From: Ancylobacter rudongensis
GTDB lineage: Bacteria; Pseudomonadota; Alphaproteobacteria; Rhizobiales; Xanthobacteraceae
Length of the DNA: 64,000 bases
Reading direction: 5' to 3'
Assembly: GCF_900100155.1 (NCBI RefSeq)
Contig: NZ_FMTP01000008.1
Coordinates: 124,001-188,000 of the forward strand
Made by a program: the position numbers and the translations under genes. Below the pieces are notes generated by a model that saw only the letters and a program-made list of their open reading frames with translations, made no database searches and had not been told where the DNA came from. Positions within the stretch are counted from its first letter, which is position 1; every line of letters begins with the position of its first letter. This document shows positions 10,229-19,277 of this stretch, one piece after another.

Positions 10229-11902
10229 ATGGGCGCCCCCCCGATTCGCACGCGACAGACAAACGAACATGGTCCCCGGGAACGTGGTCACCGCCATGCG
10301 CGCCCGGCCGTCGCCATGGCGCTCGCGCGGCTGAGCGCCCTTGCCGCCCCGCTGCTGCTGGCCGGCTGCATGGTGGGGCCGAATTTCCAGGCGCCGCCAG
10401 CGCCCGCCGTGGGCGGCTACACCGTGGAACCGCGGCTCAAGCCGGCCATGGCGACCGATGTGGTGGGCGGCGCCCCACAGAGCTTCGTCAACGCGCTCGA
10501 TGTCGGGGGGCAGTGGTGGCGGGAATTCAACTCGCCGCAGATCAACGCCTTCGTCGAGGAGTCGGTGCGCAACCACCCGGATGTGCGGGCGGCGCAATAT
10601 GCCCTGCGCGCGGCGCGGGAGACGACGCTGCAGGTGCGCGGCCAGTTCCTGCCGCAGGTGAGCGGCAACGTCTCGGCCACGCGTGAGCAGATCACCGCCG
10701 CCTCCGGCGGAACGACGGGCGCCCCAACGCTCTACAATCTCTACGAGACGACGGTGAACGTCTCCTACACGCTCGATGTGTTCGGTGGCATTCGTCGGCA
10801 GGTGGAATCGGCCGAGGCGCAGGCGCAGTATCAGCGCTTCGAGATGGAGGCGACCTATCTCACCCTCGTCGCCAATGTCGTCACCACCGCCATCAACGAT
10901 GCCTCGCTGCGCGCCCAGATCGCCGCGACACAGGCGATCGTCGAAGCGGAGACCGACCAGCTGCGCCGCGTTCAGCGCCAGTTCGAGGTGGGCGCCGTCT
11001 CGCAGGCCGACGTGCTCGCCCAGCAGACGACGCTGGCGCAGACTCAGGCCACCATGCCGCCGCTGCAGAAGCAGCTGGCGCAGGGCCGCAACCAGCTCAT
11101 GGCCTATCTCGGCCGGCTGCCCAGCGAAGACCGCGGCGAAAGCGTCGATCTCCGCAGCCTGCGCCTGCCGCGCAAGCTGCCGGTGAGCCTGCCCTCCGAC
11201 CTCGTGCGGCAGCGGCCCGACATTCGCCAGGCGGAGGCGACGCTGCATCAGGCGGCGGCGACGGTGGGCGTCAACACGGCCAATTTGCTGCCTCAGTTCA
11301 CCCTCACCCCCTCGGTGAGTTCGCAGGCGCTGACCGTCGGCCAGCTGTTCACGCCGCAGGGCCTCGCCTGGACCGCCGCCGCCAGCATCGCCCAGACGCT
11401 GATGGACGGCGCCCAGCTCTACCGCACCAAGGAAGCCAGCGTCGCCGCCTTCGAGCAGGACTATGCGCTGTACCAGAGCACGGTGCTCACCGCCTTCCAG
11501 AATGTGGCGGACGCGCTGCGCGCCGTGCAGTACGACGCCGCGACCCTGCGCGCCCAGGCGCTGGCGGAACAGTCGGCGCTCGACAGCCTGAAGATGGCGC
11601 AGGAGCAGTTCAAGGTCGGCGCCATCGGCTACGCCATCGTCATTGAGGCGCAGCAGGCCTATCAGAACGCCGTCATCGCCCGCATCCAGGCCCAGGCCTT
11701 GCGCTACAACGACACGGTGGCGCTGTTCCAGGCGCTGGGCGGCGGCTGGTGGAACCGCGTCGACGAGACCAGCGACGCCGCCATTCGCAATGGCGGCTAT
11801 TTCGAAGGGCCGGATGGGCCCGCCCTCGCCGCGACGCGGCCGGGCCTGCCTGACCTGCCGCCCACGCCCGAGCCCGGCACTGCCAAGGAGAAATCCCGGT
11901 GA
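10229..11902 (+). CDS. RND efflux outer-membrane lipoprotein (NodT/OprM family)
   Basis: Outer-membrane channel of a tripartite pump. A lipoprotein signal ends LLLAGC, followed by MVGPNF, the usual mature start of the NodT/OprM family. Two OEP repeats follow (about residues 95-300 and 310-520), with the conserved LRRVQRQFEVGAVSQAD and QFKVGAIGY elements. ATG at 10229 has AGG 8 nt upstream and lies 9 nt after the NRPS stop. It would add 29 charged residues before the signal, so ATG 10316, which starts exactly at the signal peptide, may be the real start. The position between NRPS and pump genes implies export of the peptide product. Confidence 0.93.
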   Translation: MGAPPIRTRQTNEHGPRERGHRHARPAVAMALARLSALAAPLLLAGCMVGPNFQAPPAPAVGGYTVEPRLKPAMATDVVGGAPQSFVNALDVGGQWWREFNSPQINAFVEESVRNHPDVRAAQYALRAARETTLQVRGQFLPQVSGNVSATREQITAASGGTTGAPTLYNLYETTVNVSYTLDVFGGIRRQVESAEAQAQYQRFEMEATYLTLVANVVTTAINDASLRAQIAATQAIVEAETDQLRRVQRQFEVGAVSQADVLAQQTTLAQTQATMPPLQKQLAQGRNQLMAYLGRLPSEDRGESVDLRSLRLPRKLPVSLPSDLVRQRPDIRQAEATLHQAAATVGVNTANLLPQFTLTPSVSSQALTVGQLFTPQGLAWTAAASIAQTLMDGAQLYRTKEASVAAFEQDYALYQSTVLTAFQNVADALRAVQYDAATLRAQALAEQSALDSLKMAQEQFKVGAIGYAIVIEAQQAYQNAVIARIQAQALRYNDTVALFQALGGGWWNRVDETSDAAIRNGGYFEGPDGPALAATRPGLPDLPPTPEPGTAKEKSR

Positions 11903-13011
11903 GCAAACCGCGTGTCATCTTGTGGCTGGCCGTCGCCGCCCTCGCCGGCGGGGCCTTCTATATCGTCAAAGAGCGCATGGCTCCGGCCGGCGCTCCGGCC
12001 CATGGCGGCGCCCCGGCGCAGACGGTGGCGGCGCAGACGGCTGGGATGCAGACATGGCAACCGACCATGGAGCTGGTGGGCGAGCTGCGGGCCTCCGAGG
12101 GCGCCGATCTCTCGCTCCAGGTCTCCGGCATCGTGGAATCGCTGTCCTTCGAATCCGGACAGACGGTGCAGGCCGGCACGCCGCTGCTGCAGCTGGTCGC
12201 GGAGGACCAGGTCGCCAAGCTCGCCTCGCTCAAGGCGACCGCCGAACTCAACGCCATCATCCTGAAGCGCGATATCGAGCAGCTGAAGATCAAGGCGGTG
12301 AGCCAGGCCACGGTCGATACCGACGAGGCCAATCTGAAAAACTCGCAGGCACTAGTGAAGCAGCAGGAGGCGCTGGTCTCCTATTACACGCTCAAGGCGC
12401 CGTTCACTGGACGGCTGGGCATTCGCAATGTCGATCTCGGGCAGTATCTGAGCGCCGGCACCGCCATCGTTACCCTCCAGGCGCTCGACCCGCTCTTCGC
12501 CGACTTCTTCGTGCCGCAGAAGTTCTTCGGGAAACTGAAGGTGGGCGAGCCGGTGAAGGTGACTGTGGATGGGTATCCCGGCCAGTCCTTTGCCGGCGCG
12601 GTCAGCGCGATCAATTCCAAGGTCGAAAGCGGCAGCCGCAATGTGAAGGTACGGGCGACGCTGGCGAACCCGGACGGCAAGCTGGTGCCCGGCATGTTCG
12701 CCAAGGTCGCCCTCGACGTCGGCGCCGCCGAGCGGTTCGTCACCCTGCCGCAGACGGCCATCGTCGCCAATCCCTATGGCTCGACCGTGTTCGTGCTGGA
12801 GAAGACCCCTGACGGCAAGGGGCTGGTGGCGCGCGAGACCTTCGTCAAGCTGGGGCAGGCGCGCGGCGACTTCATCGCCGTCACCTCCGGGCTGAGCGAG
12901 GGCGAGACGGTGGTGGTGGCCGGCCAGATCAAGCTGCGCAACGGCACTCCCGCCGTGGTCGACAACAGCCACATTCCCAAGGTCGAGCTTGATCCGAGCG
13001 TGTCGGACTGA
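11899..13011 (+). CDS. RND efflux periplasmic adaptor (membrane fusion protein)
   Basis: 370 aa. An N-terminal membrane anchor (residues 7-22) is followed by an Ala/Pro/Gly linker, a biotinyl-lipoyl half-motif (LSLQVSGIVESLSFESGQTV), a short coiled-coil hairpin, the second lipoyl half (LKAPFTGRLGIRNVDLGQYL), then beta-barrel and membrane-proximal domains (PGMFAKVALDVG, LPQTAIV). It resembles MexH/AcrA-type adaptors. The GTG start overlaps the upstream TGA as GTGA, with AAGGAG 8 nt before it, so it is translationally coupled to the channel gene. It links the outer-membrane channel to the RND pump that follows. Confidence 0.95.
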   Translation: MSKPRVILWLAVAALAGGAFYIVKERMAPAGAPAHGGAPAQTVAAQTAGMQTWQPTMELVGELRASEGADLSLQVSGIVESLSFESGQTVQAGTPLLQLVAEDQVAKLASLKATAELNAIILKRDIEQLKIKAVSQATVDTDEANLKNSQALVKQQEALVSYYTLKAPFTGRLGIRNVDLGQYLSAGTAIVTLQALDPLFADFFVPQKFFGKLKVGEPVKVTVDGYPGQSFAGAVSAINSKVESGSRNVKVRATLANPDGKLVPGMFAKVALDVGAAERFVTLPQTAIVANPYGSTVFVLEKTPDGKGLVARETFVKLGQARGDFIAVTSGLSEGETVVVAGQIKLRNGTPAVVDNSHIPKVELDPSVSD

Positions 13012-13023
13012 CAGGAGCGGACA

Positions 13024-16000
13024 ATGCCCATCACCGACATTTTCGTCCGCCGCCCGGTGCTCTCGCTGGTGGTCAGCGCGCTGATCCTGGTGATCGGCGT
13101 GCGCGCGATGTTCGCGCTGCCGATCCTGCAATATCCGGAGATGCAGAACGGCGTGGTGACGGTGACGACCACCTATGCCGGCGCCGATTCCGACATCATC
13201 GCCGGCTTCATCACCTCGCCGCTGGAAAACGTGATCGCCCAGGCCAACGGCATCGACTACATGACCTCGTCCAGCCAGACAGGCGTCAGCTCGATCACGG
13301 TCAACCTGCGGCTGAACTACAATACCGGCGATGCGCTGACCGAGATCAGCACCAAGGTCAGCTCGGTGCTGAACCAGCTGCCGAACGGCACCCAGCAGCC
13401 GATCCTCGCGCTGAAGACCGGCTCGACCATCGATGCCATGTACATCGCCTTCTCCAGCACGGTGCTGGCTGAGAACGAGGTGACGGACTATGTCGCCCGG
13501 GTGGTGCAGCCCAAGCTGCAGGCGGTGGCCGGCGTGCAGGTGGCGGAAATACTCGGCGGCAAGAACTTCGCCATGCGCGCCTGGCTCGACCCGGACAAAT
13601 TGGCCTCGCTCGGCCTTACCGCCACCGATGTGGCGACCGCGCTTGAGACCAACGACTACATCGCCGGCGTCGGCACCACCAAGGGCCGGCTGATCCAGGT
13701 GAAGCTCTCCGCCGCCACCAATCTGCATTCGGTGGAGGAGTTCCGCGAGCTCATCATCAAGAACGTCGACGGCGCGGTGGTTCGACTGAAAGACGTGGCG
13801 GACGTCACGCTCGGCAGCGACGACTACGATTCCCGCACCAGCTTCGACGGCAAGTCCGCCGTCTATATCGGCATCCAGGTGGCGCCCTCGGCCAATCTCC
13901 TGAATGTCGTCGCCGGCGTGCGGGAGATGCTGCCGACCATCTTCGCCGATTTGCCGACCGGCCTTTCCGGCACCGTGCTCTACGACGCCACCGATTTCGT
14001 CAACACCTCGATCCACGAGGTGGTCAGCTCGCTGTTCGAGGCAGCGCTGATCGTCACGCTCGTCGTGTTCGTGTTCCTCGGCTCCTGGCGCTCGGTGTTC
14101 ATCCCCATCGTCGCCATCCCGCTCTCGCTGATCGGCAGCTTCGCGCTGATGCTGGCCTTCGGCTTCTCCATCAACCTGCTGACCCTGCTCGCTCTGGTGC
14201 TGGCCATCGGCCTAGTGGTGGATGACGCCATCATCGTGGTGGAGGGGGTGAACCGCCACATGGAGCAGGGCCTCAAGCCGGTGGACGCCGCCATCGCCGC
14301 GGCGCGGGAGCTGGCGGGGCCGATCATCGCCATGACCGCGGTGCTGATTGCCGTCTATGTGCCGGTCGGTTTCCAGGGCGGCCTCACCGGCTCGCTGTTC
14401 ACCGAATTCGCCTTCACCCTGGTGGCGGCGGTGATGGTGTCGGCGGTCATCGCCCTGACGCTGTCGCCGATGAGCTGCGCCTATCTGCTGGCGCCCTACG
14501 ACCCTTCCGCCCGCACGGTGGAGGCGCGCATGGTCCGCACCATCGACGGCGCGATGAAGGCCGTCACCCGGGTCTACCGCGCCGCGCTCTCCGCCTCGCT
14601 GCACGTGCTGCCCCTCACCGTGCTGTTCGGCGCCCTCGTGCTGTCGAGCATCTACTGGCTCTATTCCAACTCCACCTCCCAGCTGGCACCGCCGGAGGAT
14701 GAGGGGGTGATCCTCACCATGATGACGGCGGCGCCGAACGCGACGCTGGAGCAGCGCGAATTCTACGTGCAGCAGATCTACGACATTCTCGACAAGCGGC
14801 CGGAAACCGACCTCGTCTTCCAGATCGACATGCCCGGGCAGGTCATCGGCGGCTGGGTGCTCAAGCCCTGGGACGAGCGCAGCGTCTCGGCGCTGGCGCT
14901 TGCCCCGCTGATCCAGCAGGAGTTCAACAAGATCGCCGGCGTGCGCGTCGCCGCCTTCCAGCTGCCGCCCCTGCCGGGTAGCAGCGGCCTGCCGATCCAG
15001 TTCGTGCTGAAATCCAACGACACCTATGAGCGGCTCTACGAGGCCTCTCAGAACTTCCTCGCCGAGGCGATGAAGAGCGGCAAGTTCATCTTTCTCGACA
15101 GCGACATGAAGATCGACCAGCCGCATGCCGCCATCCATTTCGACCGCGACAAGGTGTCGGCGCTGGGGCTGAACATGAGCGATGTCGGCGCCGCCATGGC
15201 GACCATGCTGGGCGGCAACTACGCCAATTATTTCGATCTCGGCGGCAAGTCCTACAAGGTCATCCCGCAGGTCAGGCAGCAGCACCGGCTCAACACCGAC
15301 CAGTTGCTGAACTATTACATCAAGGCCTCCGACGGCACATCGGTCCCGCTGTCCACCATCGCCTGGATCGAAACGAAGACCGTGCCGCAGTCGCTCAACC
15401 ATTTCCAGCAGCTCAATTCCTCGACCATCGCCGGCATCGCCATGCCCGGCGTGTCGGACGGCGAGGCGCTGGCGGAGCTTGAGGCCATCGCCGCCCGCTC
15501 GCTGCCTTCGGGCTACAGCTATGATTTCGCTGGTTCCTCGCGCCAGCTCGAGCAGGAATCGAACGGCTTCGTCACCACCTTCGCGCTGGCGCTGGTCATC
15601 ATCTTCCTGGTGCTGTCGGCGCTGTTCAACAGCTTCCGCGATCCGCTCGTCATCCTGGTTTCGGTGCCGATGTCGCTGGCCGGCGCGCTGGTGTTCATCT
15701 GGCTCGGCATTGGCGGCGCCACCATCAACATCTACACCCAGGTGGGCCTGGTCACGCTCATGGGACTGGTGAGCAAGCACGGCATCCTGATGGTGGAAGT
15801 GGCCAATACGCTGCGCAAACAGGGCCTTGCCAAGCGCGAAGCGGTGATCGAGGCGGCGACCATCCGCCTGCGGCCGATCCTGATGACCACGGCGGCGATG
15901 GTGCTGGGCGTCACGCCGCTCATCATCGCCACCGGCGCCGGCGCCAATTCGCGCTACAATATGGGTCTGGTCATCGCCTCCGGGCTTTCCATCGGCACGC

Positions 16001-16095
16001 TGTTCACGCTGTTCGTGGTGCCCGCCTTCTACCTGCTGCTGAGCCATCGCGACGAGACCGCGCCGGCGACAGCGGCGACGTCCGCCTCGGCGTGA
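13024..16095 (+). CDS. RND-family efflux permease
   Basis: 1023 aa, the usual length for an HAE1-type proton-driven RND transporter. The N-terminus ITDIFVRRPVLSLVVSALIL is typical. TM4 carries GLVVDDAIIVVEG with the proton-relay pair D400-D401. The C-terminal TM bundle includes GLVTLMGLVSKHGILMVE and LRPILMTTAAMVLGVTPL. Two large periplasmic loops lie between. It starts 12 nt after the adaptor gene and ends 1 nt before the PPTase, so pump and biosynthesis are co-transcribed. The substrate is inferred, from position only, to be the NRPS product. RND pumps are a less common dedicated exporter for NRPS products than ABC or MFS systems. Confidence 0.96.
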   Translation: MPITDIFVRRPVLSLVVSALILVIGVRAMFALPILQYPEMQNGVVTVTTTYAGADSDIIAGFITSPLENVIAQANGIDYMTSSSQTGVSSITVNLRLNYNTGDALTEISTKVSSVLNQLPNGTQQPILALKTGSTIDAMYIAFSSTVLAENEVTDYVARVVQPKLQAVAGVQVAEILGGKNFAMRAWLDPDKLASLGLTATDVATALETNDYIAGVGTTKGRLIQVKLSAATNLHSVEEFRELIIKNVDGAVVRLKDVADVTLGSDDYDSRTSFDGKSAVYIGIQVAPSANLLNVVAGVREMLPTIFADLPTGLSGTVLYDATDFVNTSIHEVVSSLFEAALIVTLVVFVFLGSWRSVFIPIVAIPLSLIGSFALMLAFGFSINLLTLLALVLAIGLVVDDAIIVVEGVNRHMEQGLKPVDAAIAAARELAGPIIAMTAVLIAVYVPVGFQGGLTGSLFTEFAFTLVAAVMVSAVIALTLSPMSCAYLLAPYDPSARTVEARMVRTIDGAMKAVTRVYRAALSASLHVLPLTVLFGALVLSSIYWLYSNSTSQLAPPEDEGVILTMMTAAPNATLEQREFYVQQIYDILDKRPETDLVFQIDMPGQVIGGWVLKPWDERSVSALALAPLIQQEFNKIAGVRVAAFQLPPLPGSSGLPIQFVLKSNDTYERLYEASQNFLAEAMKSGKFIFLDSDMKIDQPHAAIHFDRDKVSALGLNMSDVGAAMATMLGGNYANYFDLGGKSYKVIPQVRQQHRLNTDQLLNYYIKASDGTSVPLSTIAWIETKTVPQSLNHFQQLNSSTIAGIAMPGVSDGEALAELEAIAARSLPSGYSYDFAGSSRQLEQESNGFVTTFALALVIIFLVLSALFNSFRDPLVILVSVPMSLAGALVFIWLGIGGATINIYTQVGLVTLMGLVSKHGILMVEVANTLRKQGLAKREAVIEAATIRLRPILMTTAAMVLGVTPLIIATGAGANSRYNMGLVIASGLSIGTLFTLFVVPAFYLLLSHRDETAPATAATSASA

Positions 16096-16096
16096 G

Positions 16097-16906
16097 ATGA
16101 CCGCCCTCGACACCGGCCCTTCGGTCTTCGCGCGCGAGGCCGCCTTCAACCTCCACGTCGGCGGCCGCACCCTCGCCTGCGCCATGTCGCTGGTGGACGC
16201 GCCGCTGGAGGCGCTGGACGCGGCGGTGCCCGAGAAGCTCGCCCCCGAGGAGGCGGCGCTGCTGACCGAGCGGCTCGCCCCCGCCCGGCGCCAGTCGCTG
16301 CTCGCCGGACGATGGGCGGCGAAGAACGCCCTTGGACGTCTCGCCCCCGGTACCGCCGCCCGCGACATCCGTATCCTGCCGGGCCTGCTCGGGCAGCCGG
16401 TGGCGACGCTGCCGGGCCGGGCCAATCTGCAGGTCACGCTGGCCCATGCCGGCAATGCGGCGCTCGCCGTGGCGCATCCCGAATCCTGCCCGATGGGGGT
16501 GGACCTGGAGCGCGCCAGGCCGGAGCAGCTCGGCGCGCTGCGTGAACAGACGACGCCGCGCGAGCGGGAACGAGCGCACGCCGCCCTGCCCTCAGATGAA
16601 GCCCAGCGCCTGCTGCTGCTATGGTGCCTGAAGGAAGCGCTGTCCAAGGCGCTGCGCTGCGGGCTGACCGTGCCGTTCCGCCTTCTGGAGGTGGCGAGCC
16701 TCGCGCCCCTTCCGGGCTGCGTGCGGGCCCGTTTCGAGAATTTCGCCCAGTATGAGGGCACCGCCTGCACCGCCGGCCCCTTTGCCCTGGCGGTGGTGCG
16801 CCCGCACATGGCGCACTGGGAGGACGGCAACGGGCCCGCCCCTCCCGTCCTCCTGCAGGACTGGCTGGCCGAGCTCGCCTCGCGGCATGAAGCCACCAGC
16901 CCATAA
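16097..16906 (+). CDS. 4'-phosphopantetheinyl transferase, Sfp type
   Basis: 269 aa. It transfers phosphopantetheine from CoA to the serines of the NRPS carrier domains. The Sfp/AcpT signature is clear: GVDLE (about residues 135-139, Mg-binding Asp and Glu) and WCLKEALSKAL (from W176), with an upstream GRWAAKNAL segment. ATG follows the RND stop by a single base and ends the operon, consistent with coupled expression of the activating enzyme and its substrates. Confidence 0.95.
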   Translation: MTALDTGPSVFAREAAFNLHVGGRTLACAMSLVDAPLEALDAAVPEKLAPEEAALLTERLAPARRQSLLAGRWAAKNALGRLAPGTAARDIRILPGLLGQPVATLPGRANLQVTLAHAGNAALAVAHPESCPMGVDLERARPEQLGALREQTTPRERERAHAALPSDEAQRLLLLWCLKEALSKALRCGLTVPFRLLEVASLAPLPGCVRARFENFAQYEGTACTAGPFALAVVRPHMAHWEDGNGPAPPVLLQDWLAELASRHEATSP

Positions 16907-16950
16907 CTCCGGGCAGCCGGGAAGGCTGATCCCTCAGGATCGCCACGGCG

Positions 16951-17364
16951 CTATGAGGTGAACGGCTGCCGTCCTATCGCAGCCGCGACAACGTCCTGCG
17001 TCAACAGAACCCGTCCCACATCGCCATCGACCACCAAGACCGCGCGCAGGTTCTCCGCATTCATCCGTTGCACGACGGTCGCTAATCGATCGCGGCTGGA
17101 GCATTGCGGCACGTCATCAGTCGACCCGGATCGGGCGACAAGCACGGCTTGGCAACCCGTCCCGAACCCGGGCCGCGCGACATAATCAACAATGTCGCGT
17201 TCGGTGAGCAGGGCGATCGCGCGACGATGGCCATCGATGAGCACGAGGGCTGGCAGGCCCGCAAAGCCCATCAACGCAACGGCGGATTCAATCGGCTCAT
17301 CCGCCGCCAGCTCAATGGCGGGCGCGGCATTGCCGCACAGAATATCGCGGACGAGAAGCGTCAT
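16951..17364 (-). CDS. CBS-domain-pair protein
   Basis: A stand-alone pair of CBS domains (137 aa) and nothing else: repeat 1 about residues 5-60 (ELAADEPIESAVALM, LLTERDIVDYV), repeat 2 about 80-135 (CSSRDRLATVVQRMN, VLLTQDVV). CBS pairs bind adenine nucleotides and regulate partners. ATG 17364 is preferred (AGAGGG just upstream) over a TTG at 17403. It is the last gene of the minus-strand sox operon, behind the flavoprotein gene. It has no signal peptide, so it is cytoplasmic, unlike its neighbours. Its role in sulfur oxidation is unknown. Confidence 0.8.
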   Translation of the reverse strand: MTLLVRDILCGNAAPAIELAADEPIESAVALMGFAGLPALVLIDGHRRAIALLTERDIVDYVARPGFGTGCQAVLVARSGSTDDVPQCSSRDRLATVVQRMNAENLRAVLVVDGDVGRVLLTQDVVAAAIGRQPFTS

Positions 17365-17426
17365 ACCGCCCTCTTGGTTCCAGCAGACGTCGTTGGATCC
17401 CAAATACAGTTGTGCACCAGGTTAAA

Positions 17427-18707
17427 CTACTTGAATATCTCTTTCTTAAGATTAGAAAAAAAGGCGGAACTATCGTCTGCGTTTGCTTCTCGCACTTCAC
17501 TCGTCTCGCGCAGACCTGATACGGTATCTTCATATGATTCGAACGCGTCAGAAATCGCCGTAAAACGGACCGTCGATTTCACGCCGTCATCTTTCGCCAG
17601 GAGGCTCCAGCACAGACTCTCATAGTGCGGCGGGCCGCTGTGTTCACCGAGCAACTCGGTCGCCACCGCGCGTGCCGCAACCGCGGCCTGGCTATTGGCG
17701 GCAGAAGCGGATTTCGGCATCTGTCCGGCGTGCGCGGCATCGCCGAGCACGAAGATGCGCGGATCGAAGACGGAGCGCATGTCCTGCGCCCCTACCGGGC
17801 AGAAGCCCGTCGCGTCCGCGAGCGCGGATGCAACCGCAATCTGCGGTGCCGTCTGCACCGGGATCACGTTCACCAGCGCACAGTCGCGATAGGTTTCGAA
17901 ACCTGTCTCGACACTCATGGTCGATGGATCGACCCGTTTGACGCCTTCATGGATGGAAGGCGGCAGCCACTCGATCATGCCTGGATAGTAGTTCTGCCAG
18001 GCATCGAGAAACAACGCCATCTTTGCGAAGCGTTCCTTGGCATCGACGATGAAAATCCGGCATTCGCCGCGTCCTGACGCCTTCAGCGCCGCGGCCATCA
18101 TTGACGCCCGCTCATAGGGCGCGGGAGGGCATCGCGACGGATCGGGCGGAGGCAGGATCACGATCCGCCCGCCGTCCGGGATCGCGTCGAGCTGCCGCTT
18201 CAGCAGATGGAACTGTTCGGCTCCCTTCCAGGCGTGCGGCATGACGGCGGCGGCCTCTCGGCTCCACCCCGGCACGCTGTCATAATCGAGCCCAATGCCG
18301 GGGGCAACGATGGCCAGTTCATAGCCGAGCCGGCTACCATCTGCGAGGATCACCTCCCGGCGGTCGCGGTCGAGCCGCACGGCGCGTGCCGCCACCCATC
18401 TTATGCCGGAGCGGCGGGCGAGCGCGTCATAGCCGGACCAGATCTCCTGCATCTCGGCCATCCCGCCGAGCACAAGGTTCGAGCGATAGAGCGCGAGATA
18501 GCCCGGCGCCGGCTCGACCAACACGATCTCGGCCGCGCCCCTGAGAAGAGCGGCGGCATAGGTGGCAAAGGAAGCGCCCGCCACGCCGGCGCCAATAATG
18601 ACAACGCGCGCCGGCGCCGCCCGTGCCACATGCGGCAGGGCGAGCCCGCCAAGAACGCCCAGTATCAGCGCGCGCCGCGTCTGCGAGGTCGGCACCGGCC
18701 GCCTCAT
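17427..18707 (-). CDS. soxF: Sulfide dehydrogenase flavoprotein subunit (SoxF / FccB type)
   Basis: 426 aa periplasmic FAD enzyme oxidising sulfide or persulfide. A Tat-like signal (TRRALIL then a hydrophobic stretch ending ARAA) precedes the dinucleotide fold VVIIGAGVAGASFA. The active-site cysteine pair of flavocytochrome c sulfide dehydrogenase is present (RCPPAPYERA and TGFCPVGAQ), as is the C-terminal FAD motif FVLGDAAHAGQMPKSASAAN. It overlaps the upstream DsrE-like gene by ATGA. The usual cytochrome subunit (SoxE/FccA) is not encoded beside it; this is discussed as a finding. Confidence 0.93.
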   Translation of the reverse strand: MRRPVPTSQTRRALILGVLGGLALPHVARAAPARVVIIGAGVAGASFATYAAALLRGAAEIVLVEPAPGYLALYRSNLVLGGMAEMQEIWSGYDALARRSGIRWVAARAVRLDRDRREVILADGSRLGYELAIVAPGIGLDYDSVPGWSREAAAVMPHAWKGAEQFHLLKRQLDAIPDGGRIVILPPPDPSRCPPAPYERASMMAAALKASGRGECRIFIVDAKERFAKMALFLDAWQNYYPGMIEWLPPSIHEGVKRVDPSTMSVETGFETYRDCALVNVIPVQTAPQIAVASALADATGFCPVGAQDMRSVFDPRIFVLGDAAHAGQMPKSASAANSQAAVAARAVATELLGEHSGPPHYESLCWSLLAKDDGVKSTVRFTAISDAFESYEDTVSGLRETSEVREANADDSSAFFSNLKKEIFK

Positions 18708-19225
18708 CCGACCTTCATATAGGCGAAGCCCTTGCCCTGGAGCGCGGCGCAGGTGGCGACGCCGGAAGGCACGAAGGAGATGAAGTCGGCCTGCTTCGCG
18801 CGGGAGAGGTCGAGCTGGTTCCGCTTGAAGGTGATCTCGCAGAGATAGACCTTGAGGCCGGTCTTCGAGATCGCCTCGGCGCGGGCGAACAATTCCGGCG
18901 GGAGCTTTTCATCGGCCCACATGGTGCCGTCGAGACTATCGAGGAAGAACTTGATGCCGCCGGCATGCACCACCAGCACGATCTGCAGGGCGAACGGGTC
19001 CGCCCCGTAGACGGAATAATGGTTGCCGATATTGTTCAGCGTCTGGGCGAAGCGGTCGGGATCGCCATAGTCACAATGGTAGAGGCAGGCGACCTCGGCG
19101 TCTTTCTGGATGTCCTCCAGCTGGACCCGCGCGGGCGCAGCGGCGGCCCTGTCGACGGTGAGCGCGGCACCGCCCGCGGCGAGGCCGGCCATCATGGTTC
19201 GGCGGTTCAGCTCCAGCTTTGGCAT
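18704..19225 (-). CDS. Tat-exported DsrE/DsrF-family protein
   Basis: 173 aa. The N-terminus has a twin-arginine signal (LNRRTMMAGLAAGG ... DRAAAA), so it should be periplasmic. The rest is a DsrE-like fold (ALQIVLVVHAGGIKFFLD; KVYLCEITFKRNQLD; FISFVPSGVATCAALQ). Cytoplasmic DsrE/TusD proteins carry persulfide on a cysteine; here Cys residues sit in KVYLCEI, ATCAAL and ACLYHCDYG. It lies between soxD and soxF and overlaps soxF by 4 nt. That suggests a periplasmic persulfide carrier or a SoxF partner (inference). Confidence 0.85.
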   Translation of the reverse strand: MPKLELNRRTMMAGLAAGGAALTVDRAAAAPARVQLEDIQKDAEVACLYHCDYGDPDRFAQTLNNIGNHYSVYGADPFALQIVLVVHAGGIKFFLDSLDGTMWADEKLPPELFARAEAISKTGLKVYLCEITFKRNQLDLSRAKQADFISFVPSGVATCAALQGKGFAYMKVG

Positions 19226-19277
19226 GGCGTTCTCCTACCTGAGGGGCGGCCGCAGCAGCAGGCGTGCCGCAACAGCT

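Noticed and set aside
14212-16896. 894-residue minus-strand frame opposite the RND permease and PPTase
   Set aside because: His/Arg/Gln-rich shadow translation without family features; the plus-strand genes are unambiguous.
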